Positions 10,242 through 18,432 of a DNA stretch of 48,837 nucleotides are shown piece after piece. The translations under genes and the position numbers were made by a program. The notes below the pieces were generated by a model. That model was not told where the DNA came from. It did not search any database and saw only the letters and a program-made list of their open reading frames with translations. Numbering within the stretch: the first letter of the stretch is position 1; each line of letters opens with the position of its first letter. The stretch comes from Promethearchaeota archaeon (lineage in GTDB: Archaea; Asgardarchaeota; Lokiarchaeia; Sigyniarchaeales; Sigyniarchaeaceae), in NCBI GenBank assembly GCA_016932935.1, contig JAFGBX010000057.1, positions 1 to 48,837 on the forward strand, written 5' to 3'.

Positions 10242-10282
10242 GGATGATCATCTATTGAGAGGACGCCACGAGATGATCATCC
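10242..10282. promoter_or_regulatory. Candidate operator: perfect 12-bp inverted repeat, each arm containing the palindrome GATGATCATC
   Basis: ggatgatcatct (10242-10253) and agatgatcatcc (10271-10282) immediately upstream of the YkgJ-like start codon (10240) in the divergent region facing the tRNA. Confidence 0.45.
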
Positions 10283-10346
10283 TTCGAGATTCAATAAAGT
10301 TTTTTGAAGGCGCGCCGATCTATAGGTACAGAAGCACTCTACTCGT

Positions 10347-10454
10347 AGCGGGGTAGGGTAGCCTGGACACCGAATCCTCCGAGGATCTCTGGCCACAAAT
10401 CCCGCAGGGCTCATAACCCTGAGATCAGTTGTTCAAATCAACTCCCCGCTACCA
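10347..10454 (+). tRNA. Initiator tRNA-Met (CAT) with ~30-nt insertion (candidate intron 10369..10398) in the D-loop; CCA encoded
   Basis: Acceptor AGCGGGG/CCCCGCT with A1:U72, anticodon arm CAGGG-CTCATAA-CCCTG (three G:C pairs as in initiators), T arm AGTTG-TTCAAAT-CAACT, ACCA end. D-arm GGGT AGCCTGG ... TCCC interrupted by an insert containing hairpin ATCCTCCGAGGAT. Confidence 0.9.
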
Positions 10455-10707
10455 TTTCCTTTTTCGCACCTTTTTCCTGCCTCTTCAGCGGGTTGGAGTA
10501 CTTTTCGCTCTAGCAGAAACAACATATTGCGCTCACATTCGACAATTTACGAATCACTCCAAGTGTGGGGAAATAAAGGTGGAAAGCAAATCAACAAGGT
10601 GTTATTCGATGGTGGTGCATCCCACTCGGTCATCCGCGAGGACGTGGGCAAAGATATCTGCGACATCGTGCCGTTTAAGGATAAGGATGGAGAAAAGGCG
10701 CGGAACA

Positions 10708-11130
10708 TCAGCCGAACTGCATGGCCTTCCCGCACTCGGAGCACGACTCACCGCGCTCGGACTTCGTGATGGCGCACCGGATGCAGTAGAACGTGGCGCA
10801 GCCTGGGCAGACGTAGGTGGTCGCCTTGACGGGCTCCTTGCACGAGGCGCACGGCAGCTCCCACGTTCGCTCGCAGCCCGGGCACTCGAAGCGGGGCGGT
10901 TTCGCCCCCGCGATGCGGGCCTCGCTTCCTTCGGGCCAGATGGGTTCGCCGCACTTGTAGCACGGCTCCTTGCGCTCGGACTTCATGATGGCGCACCGGA
11001 TGCAGTAGATCGCAGCGCATTCCGGGCAAACGAACGCGGCCGCCTTGATCGCCCCCTTGCAGTGGGCGCACGACAGCTGCCACTTGGCCTTGCAGCTGGG
11101 GCACCCGACGACGAGCGGTTCCTGTTCCAT
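10708..11130 (-). CDS. Cysteine-rich protein made of two tandem copies of a multi-zinc module
   Basis: Copy 1 CPSCKAKWQLSCAHCKGAIKAAAFVCPECAAIYCIRCAIMKSERKEPCYKCG; copy 2 CPGCERTWELPCASCKEPVKATTYVCPGCATFYCIRCAITKSERGESCSECG. Confidence 0.7.
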   Translation of the reverse strand: MEQEPLVVGCPSCKAKWQLSCAHCKGAIKAAAFVCPECAAIYCIRCAIMKSERKEPCYKCGEPIWPEGSEARIAGAKPPRFECPGCERTWELPCASCKEPVKATTYVCPGCATFYCIRCAITKSERGESCSECGKAMQFG

Positions 11131-11265
11131 GATCCAACCATGGTGGCCATCATCTATGAACGGATCTACACCGAACGCGGTCATCGAGTGGCGGTTCCAC
11201 CTGGTATTTATGCGCGTCCTTCGTTCCTATCGATGTGGATCCATCGGTGCGTGGTGCATGCTGAT

Positions 11266-12042
11266 ATGGGCACGAAGGACGACGACGCGTTCCGCGCGCT
11301 CTGCGACGAGGCCGAACGGAACCCGTCGATCATCGGGATGTTCCTCGGTGGCTCGCGCGGGAAGGGCCGGCCCACCCCGCATTCCGACTACGATGTGTAC
11401 GTCGTCGTGAAGGACGGGCTGGCAGCGGAGGTAGAGGCATCCTTGAGGGGCGAGTCGTCGCCCTTCCACGAGTTCAGCAAGGGGAACGACGTCATCGTGC
11501 TGGACGCCGCCGGCTTGAAGATTTACCCGCCGTGGGGCCACGGGGATGACATGGCGTACGATTACTTGCGGCTGAAGGCTTTAATCGACAAGTCGGGTAT
11601 TGTTCAAGGAATCCTCGATGAGAAGGCGAAAATGCACTTGAACGCCGATATTTTAAACGCGAAGATCGACGCGTACGTCAACTTCTTCTACAGGTCGCTG
11701 AAATGCGTCCGTGACGGCTACCTGCTCGGGGCGAGGCTCGAGGCGAACATCTCGATGGGCATCCTCATCGACCTGCTCTTCGCGTTCCACGACAGACCTT
11801 CTCCCTATGGCAAATACCTGGAATGGGAACTCGAAGCCTTCCCGCTGGAGAAGCTCCCCATCCAGATCAGCGACCTGTTGATCAACGTGAAGAAAGTCTG
11901 GGACAGCGCGGACGTCGATGCCCAGCGGTACTTGTTCGGCGTCGTGGAGCGGATGTCCCGCGACGCGGGCCTCCACGCCCAGATCGATAGCTGGGGCGAG
12001 GAGCCGCTGCGGTTCATGCGTGACTTCGAGTTCGGCTTATAG
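11266..12042 (+). CDS. Nucleotidyltransferase-fold protein
   Basis: IIGMFLGGSRGKGRPTPHSDYDVYVVV matches GG[ST]x(n)DxD nucleotidyltransferase signature. Start MGTKDDDAF at 11266 preferred over the track's 10429, which overlaps the tRNA. Confidence 0.75.
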   Translation: MGTKDDDAFRALCDEAERNPSIIGMFLGGSRGKGRPTPHSDYDVYVVVKDGLAAEVEASLRGESSPFHEFSKGNDVIVLDAAGLKIYPPWGHGDDMAYDYLRLKALIDKSGIVQGILDEKAKMHLNADILNAKIDAYVNFFYRSLKCVRDGYLLGARLEANISMGILIDLLFAFHDRPSPYGKYLEWELEAFPLEKLPIQISDLLINVKKVWDSADVDAQRYLFGVVERMSRDAGLHAQIDSWGEEPLRFMRDFEFGL

Positions 12043-12086
12043 CTGCCAGCTGCCTTTTTTAGGGCACGCGCCCCTGGTTGTCCCAT

Positions 12087-12635
12087 ATGCCCGTGCTGCG
12101 TGATGGAACGCCCTACGAGATTCGCCAGGTGCAGGTCTCGGACTACGAGGGCGGCCGATACGAGCGCATCCACGAATGGCTCGGCGAGGTGGACGAGTTC
12201 CTCTTCATCGAGTTCGACCCGGGCGATCTCGAGAGGAACCGCAAGTCCTGGATCGAACAGGTGAGGGACCAGGGAGACACGAGCCACATCATCATCGCGG
12301 CGTTCTTGAACGGGGAGATCATCGGCCAGGCAAACTTGGGACTCAGCAGGGAGGGCCATCACAGGGCCAGGAACACGGGGGGATGGGGAGTGAGCGTCAA
12401 GAAGGCCTACCACAACCAGGGCGTCGGCTACCAGTTGCTGCTCGAGATCGAGCGCGTCGCGAGGCGCCTTGGCCTGCACAAGCTCGAGGCGAGCGTGGTG
12501 GAACGCAACGAGCCGGCAAAGGCGCTCTACTTGCGAAAGCTGGGGTACCAGGTCGAAGGCCGGCTCCGGGAACACTTCATCCTCGACGGCGGCGAGTATG
12601 CCGACGAGCTCAACATCGGGAAGATCCTCGACTAG
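12087..12635 (+). CDS. GNAT-family N-acetyltransferase
   Basis: GWGVSVKKAYHNQGVGYQLLLEIERVARRLGLHKLEASVVERNEPAKALYLRKLGYQVEGRLREHFILDG. Confidence 0.9.
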   Translation: MPVLRDGTPYEIRQVQVSDYEGGRYERIHEWLGEVDEFLFIEFDPGDLERNRKSWIEQVRDQGDTSHIIIAAFLNGEIIGQANLGLSREGHHRARNTGGWGVSVKKAYHNQGVGYQLLLEIERVARRLGLHKLEASVVERNEPAKALYLRKLGYQVEGRLREHFILDGGEYADELNIGKILD

Positions 12636-12653
12636 CGACCTACTTGATCGACC

Positions 12654-13997
12654 ATGGAACGGCGCTTGAACGTCATCATCCTCCACGCGGACCAGCTCCG
12701 GGCGCAAGCACTCGGCTATGCCGGCGACCCGAACGCGAGGACGCCGCGCCTGGACGCACTCGCCCGCGAGAGCGCGAATCTCTCGAACGCCGTCTCTTGC
12801 TGCCCGCTCTGCAGCCCGGCGCGGGCGAGCTTGCTCACGGGGCAGTACCCGCTCTCCCACCGCGTGATCGTCAACGACGTCCACCTCGGCACCGGCGCCC
12901 CGTCGATCGCCCGCGCCTTCAAGGACGCGGGATACGACACGGGATACATCGGCAAGTGGCACCTCGACGGGACCGGGGGCCGTTCCGCCTTCATCCCGAG
13001 GGAGCGGCGGCAAGACTTCGATTATTGGTCGGTTCTGGAATGCACCCATGATTATTTTAAGTCCAAGTACTGGGGCAACGATGACGAGCTGCACGAGTGG
13101 AAGGGATACGACGCGATCGCGCAGTCGAGGGCCGCGCAAGGATACATCAAGGCGAGGACGAGCGATCCGAACCCGTTTTTCCTCGTCGTGTCGTGGGGCC
13201 CCCCGCACGATCCTTACAAGGCGGTTCCCTGGCGCTACAAGCGGGGGTTCCCGCCCCGCCGCATCGAGCTCAGGCCCAACGTGCCGGCTGACGCCCGGAG
13301 CCGGGCCCGCAACGACTCGTCGGGATATTATGCACACGTCTCGGCGCTGGACGACTGCTGTGGCATGGTCCTCGACGCGGTCAAGGTTGCTGGCATCGAG
13401 GACCGCACCATCGTCGTGTTCACGGCGGATCACGGCGACATGCTCGGTTCCCACGGGTTCCGCGGGAAGCAGGCCCCCTGGGACGAGTCGATCCGGATCC
13501 CGCTCCTGGTCAAGGACCCACGGATTCCGGGCTGTAAGGGAAGGACGATCGAGCAGCCGGTTAACGTCCCGGACATCATGCCCACGCTGCTTTCTATGTG
13601 CGGTGTTGCCATCCCGGGCTCGGTCGAGGGCCGCGACTTCTCGGGAGTGGTACGGGGAGACGACGATGCTCAAGATGAGGCGGCGCTATTCGCTTCCTAC
13701 AGCCCGATATGCAACTGGCACGAGACCGGGAGGGAATACCGGGGCATCCGCACCATGCGATACACCTACGTCCGTTCCCTCCAGGGACCATGGCTCCTCT
13801 ACGATAACAGCACCGACCCGTTCCAACTGGACAACCTGATCGGGAGGACTCGGTTCGTGGACGTCCAGGTCGAGCTGGATGCGCGCCTCGACGCCGCGTT
13901 GAGGAGGACGGGGGACGACTTCCGCCCTCGAACCGAGTACCTGGAACGATTCGGGTATCGCGTGGGGCCGGACGGGGCCGTGCCCTACAAGAATTGA
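12654..13997 (+). CDS. Sulfatase (alkaline phosphatase superfamily, Cys-type)
   Basis: NVIILHADQLRAQALGYAGDPNARTPRLDALARES; CPLCSPARASLLTGQYP (CxPxR formylglycine motif); GYIGKWHLDG; VVFTADHGDMLGSHGFRGKQAPWDESIRIPLLVK. Confidence 0.92.
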   Translation: MERRLNVIILHADQLRAQALGYAGDPNARTPRLDALARESANLSNAVSCCPLCSPARASLLTGQYPLSHRVIVNDVHLGTGAPSIARAFKDAGYDTGYIGKWHLDGTGGRSAFIPRERRQDFDYWSVLECTHDYFKSKYWGNDDELHEWKGYDAIAQSRAAQGYIKARTSDPNPFFLVVSWGPPHDPYKAVPWRYKRGFPPRRIELRPNVPADARSRARNDSSGYYAHVSALDDCCGMVLDAVKVAGIEDRTIVVFTADHGDMLGSHGFRGKQAPWDESIRIPLLVKDPRIPGCKGRTIEQPVNVPDIMPTLLSMCGVAIPGSVEGRDFSGVVRGDDDAQDEAALFASYSPICNWHETGREYRGIRTMRYTYVRSLQGPWLLYDNSTDPFQLDNLIGRTRFVDVQVELDARLDAALRRTGDDFRPRTEYLERFGYRVGPDGAVPYKN

Positions 13998-14046
13998 TCG
14001 CCAGGGTGGCGGCCCGTCCCATCTGGCTGATGAGGAAGAGTAACGC

Positions 14047-14874
14047 CTACTTGAAGATGCGCTCGTACAGCGCCTCGACGACGCCGTCCCTTTGCTTCAA
14101 CACGAGCTCTGGATCCTCGGACACGAGTATCACGCTCACGATGACCTTGTGGAGGTAGGCCGTGGTCACGAACCGGATCGGCTGGCTGAAGACACCCTTG
14201 AACTGCTCCTCCACGTCGGAGAAGGCTTTCTTCGTGCGTTCCGGGTCGGCCTTGGGCAACTCGATGCTGAACGCGTACCGCGTGATCTCCCGCTGGACGA
14301 GCTCGTCCTTGAAGTTTCGCGGCCCCCTCATGATCCCCTCGTGCTCGTGGACGGGCAAGGAGAAGTTCGCGATCTTGGAATTGATGATGGCCTGGTTGGA
14401 GATGAAATAGTGGCCGCCGGATCGGAGCCTCAGTTTCGTGTGGTTGAGGCTTATCTCGTCGACGATGCCCTCATATTCGTTGATCCGAACGAGGTCTCCG
14501 ACGTTGAACGGGCGCGTGAGGATGATGTAAATGCCAGCGACGAAGTTCTGGACGACCGTGGTGGCGGAGAGCGCGAACACGGTTCCGATCGCCGTGCTGA
14601 TGATGAGGGCGACCTCGACCGGGATGCCACCGGGGATCAAGTTCCAAGACATGGAGATGAAGGTGCTGAACACCACCAGCACGACGATCAACCGCACGAC
14701 AAACCGGACGCCGTTGACGACGTTGGGGGACAGCTTGAACCGGCTGACGAACCGCTTGAGGAAGAACACGACGACCTTGTAGGCGACGAACACGACGAGC
14801 AAAACTCCTACGAAGACCGACCACCACAAGAGGTACGAGAAGAACGCCTCGGGGCCCGCTTGGTTCACCGCCAT
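14047..14874 (-). CDS. MscS-family mechanosensitive channel (downstream copy)
   Basis: TVFALSATTVVQNFVAGIYIILTRPFNVGDLVRINEYEGIVDEISLNHTKLRLRSGGHYFISNQAIINSKIANFS; start MAVNQAG at 14874. Confidence 0.85.
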   Translation of the reverse strand: MAVNQAGPEAFFSYLLWWSVFVGVLLVVFVAYKVVVFFLKRFVSRFKLSPNVVNGVRFVVRLIVVLVVFSTFISMSWNLIPGGIPVEVALIISTAIGTVFALSATTVVQNFVAGIYIILTRPFNVGDLVRINEYEGIVDEISLNHTKLRLRSGGHYFISNQAIINSKIANFSLPVHEHEGIMRGPRNFKDELVQREITRYAFSIELPKADPERTKKAFSDVEEQFKGVFSQPIRFVTTAYLHKVIVSVILVSEDPELVLKQRDGVVEALYERIFK

Positions 14875-15767
14875 CACGCCGACCCGCCTCCTGGCTTGTT
14901 GATCGCGAGCCAGATGTCGTCCAGGAACTTGTCCATGTTCTCTTGGATTGCCTTCATGGTGTCCGCCGTGACGATCACTCGTACTCGCACCCGCCACCCG
15001 ATCGCCGCGACGAAAAACCGCGGGACGTAGCCGAAGATTGCCGTCCACTTCTTCCCCACCGACTCGAGTAGCCCTTCCATCTTCGCCGCGGGGATCGACA
15101 GCTCCTCCTCGATGAAGAACCGGTAGCGGACGACGTTGTCCTCTTGGAGGATGTTCATGTTGCGGGGCTTGCCCCCCGCCTTGTATTCCCTGGGAACCTT
15201 GTACACCTGCATGTTCTCGTTCATGGCCACCTTGTTGGGGATCATGGTCGTGACGCCGGTCGTCGCGTCGCGTATCTTTGAGTAGTTCAGCCCGATCTCG
15301 ATCACGAACCCTTCCAACGAGCCCATCTGGATGTAGTCGCCGACCTGGTACGGGCGCGAGGCGATGAGGTACATGCCAGCAACGAAGTTGCCGATGGCGA
15401 TTGCGCTGGAAAAACCGATGGTCGTGGAGAAGATGGTGATGAAGTTCAGCGACGTGCTGGGGTTGATGAGGCCGAAGTAGTTAAGGAACACGAACAAGAT
15501 GATGAACGCCGAGATGATGCGGATCGTGTACATGATCCCGTTGATCGCGTCCTTCGGCGCGTTCTTCCTCTTGCCCAGCTTTCGTTTCACGATGCGCCCG
15601 AGTATGGATTGAACCAGCCAGATGATCAGGATGATCCCGACGCCAATAACCGCGTTTATGAGGAACGCGACGATCTCGAATTGAAAAAGCACGATCCATC
15701 GACCTTGAAAACGGGAACCACCCATCCAAATGGAAGCGGAACCCAGAATATCTTCTCGGCCAATCAA
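14874..15767 (-). CDS. MscS-family mechanosensitive channel (upstream copy)
   Basis: TTIGFSSAIAIGNFVAGMYLIASRPYQVGDYIQMGSLEGFVIEIGLNYSKIRDATTGVTTMIPNKVAMNENM; stop overlaps the next start (TGATG). Confidence 0.85.
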   Translation of the reverse strand: MIGREDILGSASIWMGGSRFQGRWIVLFQFEIVAFLINAVIGVGIILIIWLVQSILGRIVKRKLGKRKNAPKDAINGIMYTIRIISAFIILFVFLNYFGLINPSTSLNFITIFSTTIGFSSAIAIGNFVAGMYLIASRPYQVGDYIQMGSLEGFVIEIGLNYSKIRDATTGVTTMIPNKVAMNENMQVYKVPREYKAGGKPRNMNILQEDNVVRYRFFIEEELSIPAAKMEGLLESVGKKWTAIFGYVPRFFVAAIGWRVRVRVIVTADTMKAIQENMDKFLDDIWLAINKPGGGSA

Positions 15768-15951
15768 TAATAAACCTTTCCCTTGTAGGCCAGCGATGGT
15801 TTGCAGTGGAACGCGCCGTGGGAGAGGATGAGGTCGGATGGGGATGGAGGCGCCTCATAAAGGGGAGGGGATGGATGACTCGCCCTGGATCATCGCATCC
15901 GGTTCCGGATATCTCACCGGGGCTTAAGGCTCCATCCCCGTTGGTGGGTTA

Positions 15952-16836
15952 TCACTTCTTGATGTTGCAGGCCCAGCAAGAGGGGTTCTTGGTCTTCTCG
16001 ATGAACGTGAACGCGTTTTTCGTCCCGTCGTACCGGAGCTCCTTGCCGTAGACGGGGGGCCCGACGTTCTCGTTCCACGTGCCGTCCTTCTTGTACTGGT
16101 CGAGGCCCAGCAGGATCTTCACGATCTGCTGGGCTTGCAGCGCCCCGATGATCGAGGTCGTCGTGATGATGTTGGCCATCTTCATCTCCGTGAAGCCGTC
16201 CTCCTTGGCGATCTCCTGCCCCGTGCACGAGAACTTCTTGAACATGTTATCGAGATCCTGCGAGGACATGCTGCACTGGATGCACGGGCAGTCCTTCACT
16301 TGCGGAACCACGCAGAAGATGCTGCCGAACCACCCGTCGATGCCCGAGTCGACGAACGGGATGTCGTAGTAGTACGAGAACGAGTTGAGCTGGAGGCGGG
16401 CCTCCATGTTGTCGAGGCAAGACGCGGTCGCGTCGCACTCCTTGTAGACGTCCTCCTTCACGTCCTCGATCTTGCCGACGATGGGCACGATCTGCGTGCG
16501 TCCGAACTCCATAGCGTTCCTCGCGACGATCTCCGCCTTCAGCCGCTTCTGCTCGACGTCTGCCTCCTTGAAGAAGACGCACCGGTTCAAGTTGGACCGG
16601 TCGACCGTGTCATAGTCGACGAGGTAGATCTTTCCGAGGCCCATCAGCACTAGGTTCTTCACGAGCTCGTTGCCGGTCGCGCCGGCGCCCACGATGAGCA
16701 CCGTGCTGGCCCGAATCTTCTCCTGGTCCCACCCCTTGAGGCGCTTCTGGCGGTCGAACAGATCCTGGTTGATGCTCTCGACCCCGAGGATCCCGATGTC
16801 GTCCACGGCATCCCCGTTTTGCTTGGTTTCGCCCAT
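15952..16836 (-). CDS. E1-like / ThiF-MoeB-UBA family adenylating enzyme
   Basis: VLIVGAGATGNELVKNLVLMGLGKIYLVDYDTVDRSNLNRCVFFKEADVEQKRLKAEIVA; CDATASCLDNMEARLQLNSF; CPCIQC ... CWAC zinc cysteines; NIITTTSIIGALQAQQIVKILLG. Confidence 0.93.
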   Translation of the reverse strand: MGETKQNGDAVDDIGILGVESINQDLFDRQKRLKGWDQEKIRASTVLIVGAGATGNELVKNLVLMGLGKIYLVDYDTVDRSNLNRCVFFKEADVEQKRLKAEIVARNAMEFGRTQIVPIVGKIEDVKEDVYKECDATASCLDNMEARLQLNSFSYYYDIPFVDSGIDGWFGSIFCVVPQVKDCPCIQCSMSSQDLDNMFKKFSCTGQEIAKEDGFTEMKMANIITTTSIIGALQAQQIVKILLGLDQYKKDGTWNENVGPPVYGKELRYDGTKNAFTFIEKTKNPSCWACNIKK

Positions 16837-16870
16837 GGCACCGCCCCGCGCGGCTCGTGATGCTACCGGT

Positions 16871-17350
16871 TCATTTCTTCTCCCGCAAGACCGCGTAGCT
16901 CACGTAGTGGTAGTGCTTCTCGTCGTCAATCTTGAAGAAAGCCCTCTCGTTCCGGATGGGATCGACCACCAGGGCCACGTGGAACCCCTTGTTGAACATC
17001 TCCATAGTCTTGATGTCGACCGAGCTCAGGAACACGCCGAGGTTCGGGTGGCTGTGCCACCAGCCGACGATGATGGAACCCGGGTGTTCCTTTTCCTTCA
17101 TGACCGACATCTCGCCGACGGCGCCGTCGATCACCTGGGTGAAGATGGCGGATCCCTCTATCAGCGCGGAGAACAAGAAGCCGTTGATCAGGACGTACTC
17201 CTTCCCCTTGTGCTTGTAGGCGTTGCCGACGAGCATTCCGATGATCTCGTACTTGTTGTTCTTGCACCGCTGCTCGATCTCGTCGAGGATGCGTTTCTGG
17301 ATGTAGACGTCGTGCACGTAATCGTTTTTATCCTTGTCTTCATCTGCCAT
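16871..17350 (-). CDS. JAMM/MPN+ metalloprotease (candidate deubiquitinase-like isopeptidase)
   Basis: EIIGMLVGN ... IIVGWWHSHPNLGVFLSSVDIKTM: E...HxHPx7SxxD JAMM signature. Confidence 0.93.
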   Translation of the reverse strand: MADEDKDKNDYVHDVYIQKRILDEIEQRCKNNKYEIIGMLVGNAYKHKGKEYVLINGFLFSALIEGSAIFTQVIDGAVGEMSVMKEKEHPGSIIVGWWHSHPNLGVFLSSVDIKTMEMFNKGFHVALVVDPIRNERAFFKIDDEKHYHYVSYAVLREKK

Positions 17351-17361
17351 CCGGGATCACT

Positions 17362-18273
17362 TCACTGGGGCGGCTCTGCTGCTGGTGTCTCGGTTTCGGA
17401 CACCTGGGATGAGAAGATGTTCGACAGCATCTGGCCGATCAGCGCGAAGAACTTGCCCTTGGCCTCGGAGTCGATGGACGAGAACCCGTATGTCTTCAAT
17501 ACCAAGTTCTTCTCGATCATCTCAGGTTCGAGCGCAACGTCTTTCATGTCTTGCATGTTCGCCAGCACGACCAACCGCCCTTTGCGGACGTTCGCCTTGA
17601 GCTTGTCGACGAACTTCCTCGTGCGGCTCACGTTGGACACCCCCGAGCTCACGACGAGGATGACGATGTCCGCAGACTTGAGCAGGTCGACATGAAGCCG
17701 GATCTCGTTGACCAGCGGCTCCAGCGTGAACTTGAAGAGGTCCATCTGCTTCACGTTCTGGATGCCCTCGACCGAGACCGACTTCTTGAAGATCTCGTTG
17801 TCGTTCTCGTCCAGGGAGAGGATGCCCTCGCCGGGGAAGAAGTCGAACAGGGTGGACTTGCCGACGCCTGGCTCGCCAACGATGACGATCTTGAGCGGCA
17901 AGGCGATCATCTCGTCGATGATCTCGTCGAACGGGCGGAAGATGGTGACGTTCCCGTTCCAGTTCTTGATCTGGTCCGCGAACATGCGGTGGAACTCGTT
18001 CTTGACCTTCTCGATGCGGCCCTGCACCTCCTCCTCCAGGTCGTCCTTGTCACAGCAGAAGACGAAGAGCATGTCACCCTCGCCGACTGAATATATGAAG
18101 CGGATGTCTTGCATGACGAGGCTCTCGATCTTACCACCCTTCACCTCGGAGCTGAAGGACGCCAGTGCGGTGAGGAAGCCGGAGATCAGGTCCTGGTCGA
18201 CTTTCTTGTCACCGTACTGCCTGGAGTACATCAAAAGGCCGCCCGTGCCTATGACCATAAAATTGCGTATCAT
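17362..18273 (-). CDS. Longin-like domain fused to a divergent P-loop small GTPase
   Basis: N-term MIRNFMVIGTGGLLMYSRQYGDKKVDQDLISGFLTALASFSSEVKGGKIESLVMQDIRFIYSVGEGDMLFVFCCDKDDLEEEVQGRIEKVKNEFHRMF (longin-like); then LKIVIVGEPGVGKSTLFDFF and ILVVSSGVSNVSRTRKFVDKL...VLANMQD. Confidence 0.8.
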   Translation of the reverse strand: MIRNFMVIGTGGLLMYSRQYGDKKVDQDLISGFLTALASFSSEVKGGKIESLVMQDIRFIYSVGEGDMLFVFCCDKDDLEEEVQGRIEKVKNEFHRMFADQIKNWNGNVTIFRPFDEIIDEMIALPLKIVIVGEPGVGKSTLFDFFPGEGILSLDENDNEIFKKSVSVEGIQNVKQMDLFKFTLEPLVNEIRLHVDLLKSADIVILVVSSGVSNVSRTRKFVDKLKANVRKGRLVVLANMQDMKDVALEPEMIEKNLVLKTYGFSSIDSEAKGKFFALIGQMLSNIFSSQVSETETPAAEPPQ

Positions 18274-18432
18274 GGAGCATCAGTTGGATTCGATCATCGA
18301 AATCTTCGTCGATCAATTGCCACGCATCAGCGCTCGCAAACTATTTCTCACATACATCCTAACACATGTCTGAGGCAATAACTTTCTTGGTTTGCCAAGA
18401 TATAAGATCACCCCGCGCAGCACGTGATCCCC

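Noticed and set aside
10429-11265. N-terminal extension of the nucleotidyltransferase ORF
   Set aside because: Overlaps the initiator tRNA and the zinc-module gene on the opposite strand; repeated LGLxDGAPDAVxR is just the antisense of the zinc duplication.
11805-13673. 622-aa minus-strand ORF
   Set aside because: Antisense shadow of nucleotidyltransferase, GNAT and sulfatase genes; no family motifs.
15952-18273. Complete ubiquitin operon (Ub + E1 + E2 + RING + JAMM)
   Set aside because: I looked for a beta-grasp ORF ending in GG and for an E2 catalytic-Cys pattern in and around the operon and elsewhere in the window and recognised neither; only E1-like and JAMM are supported.
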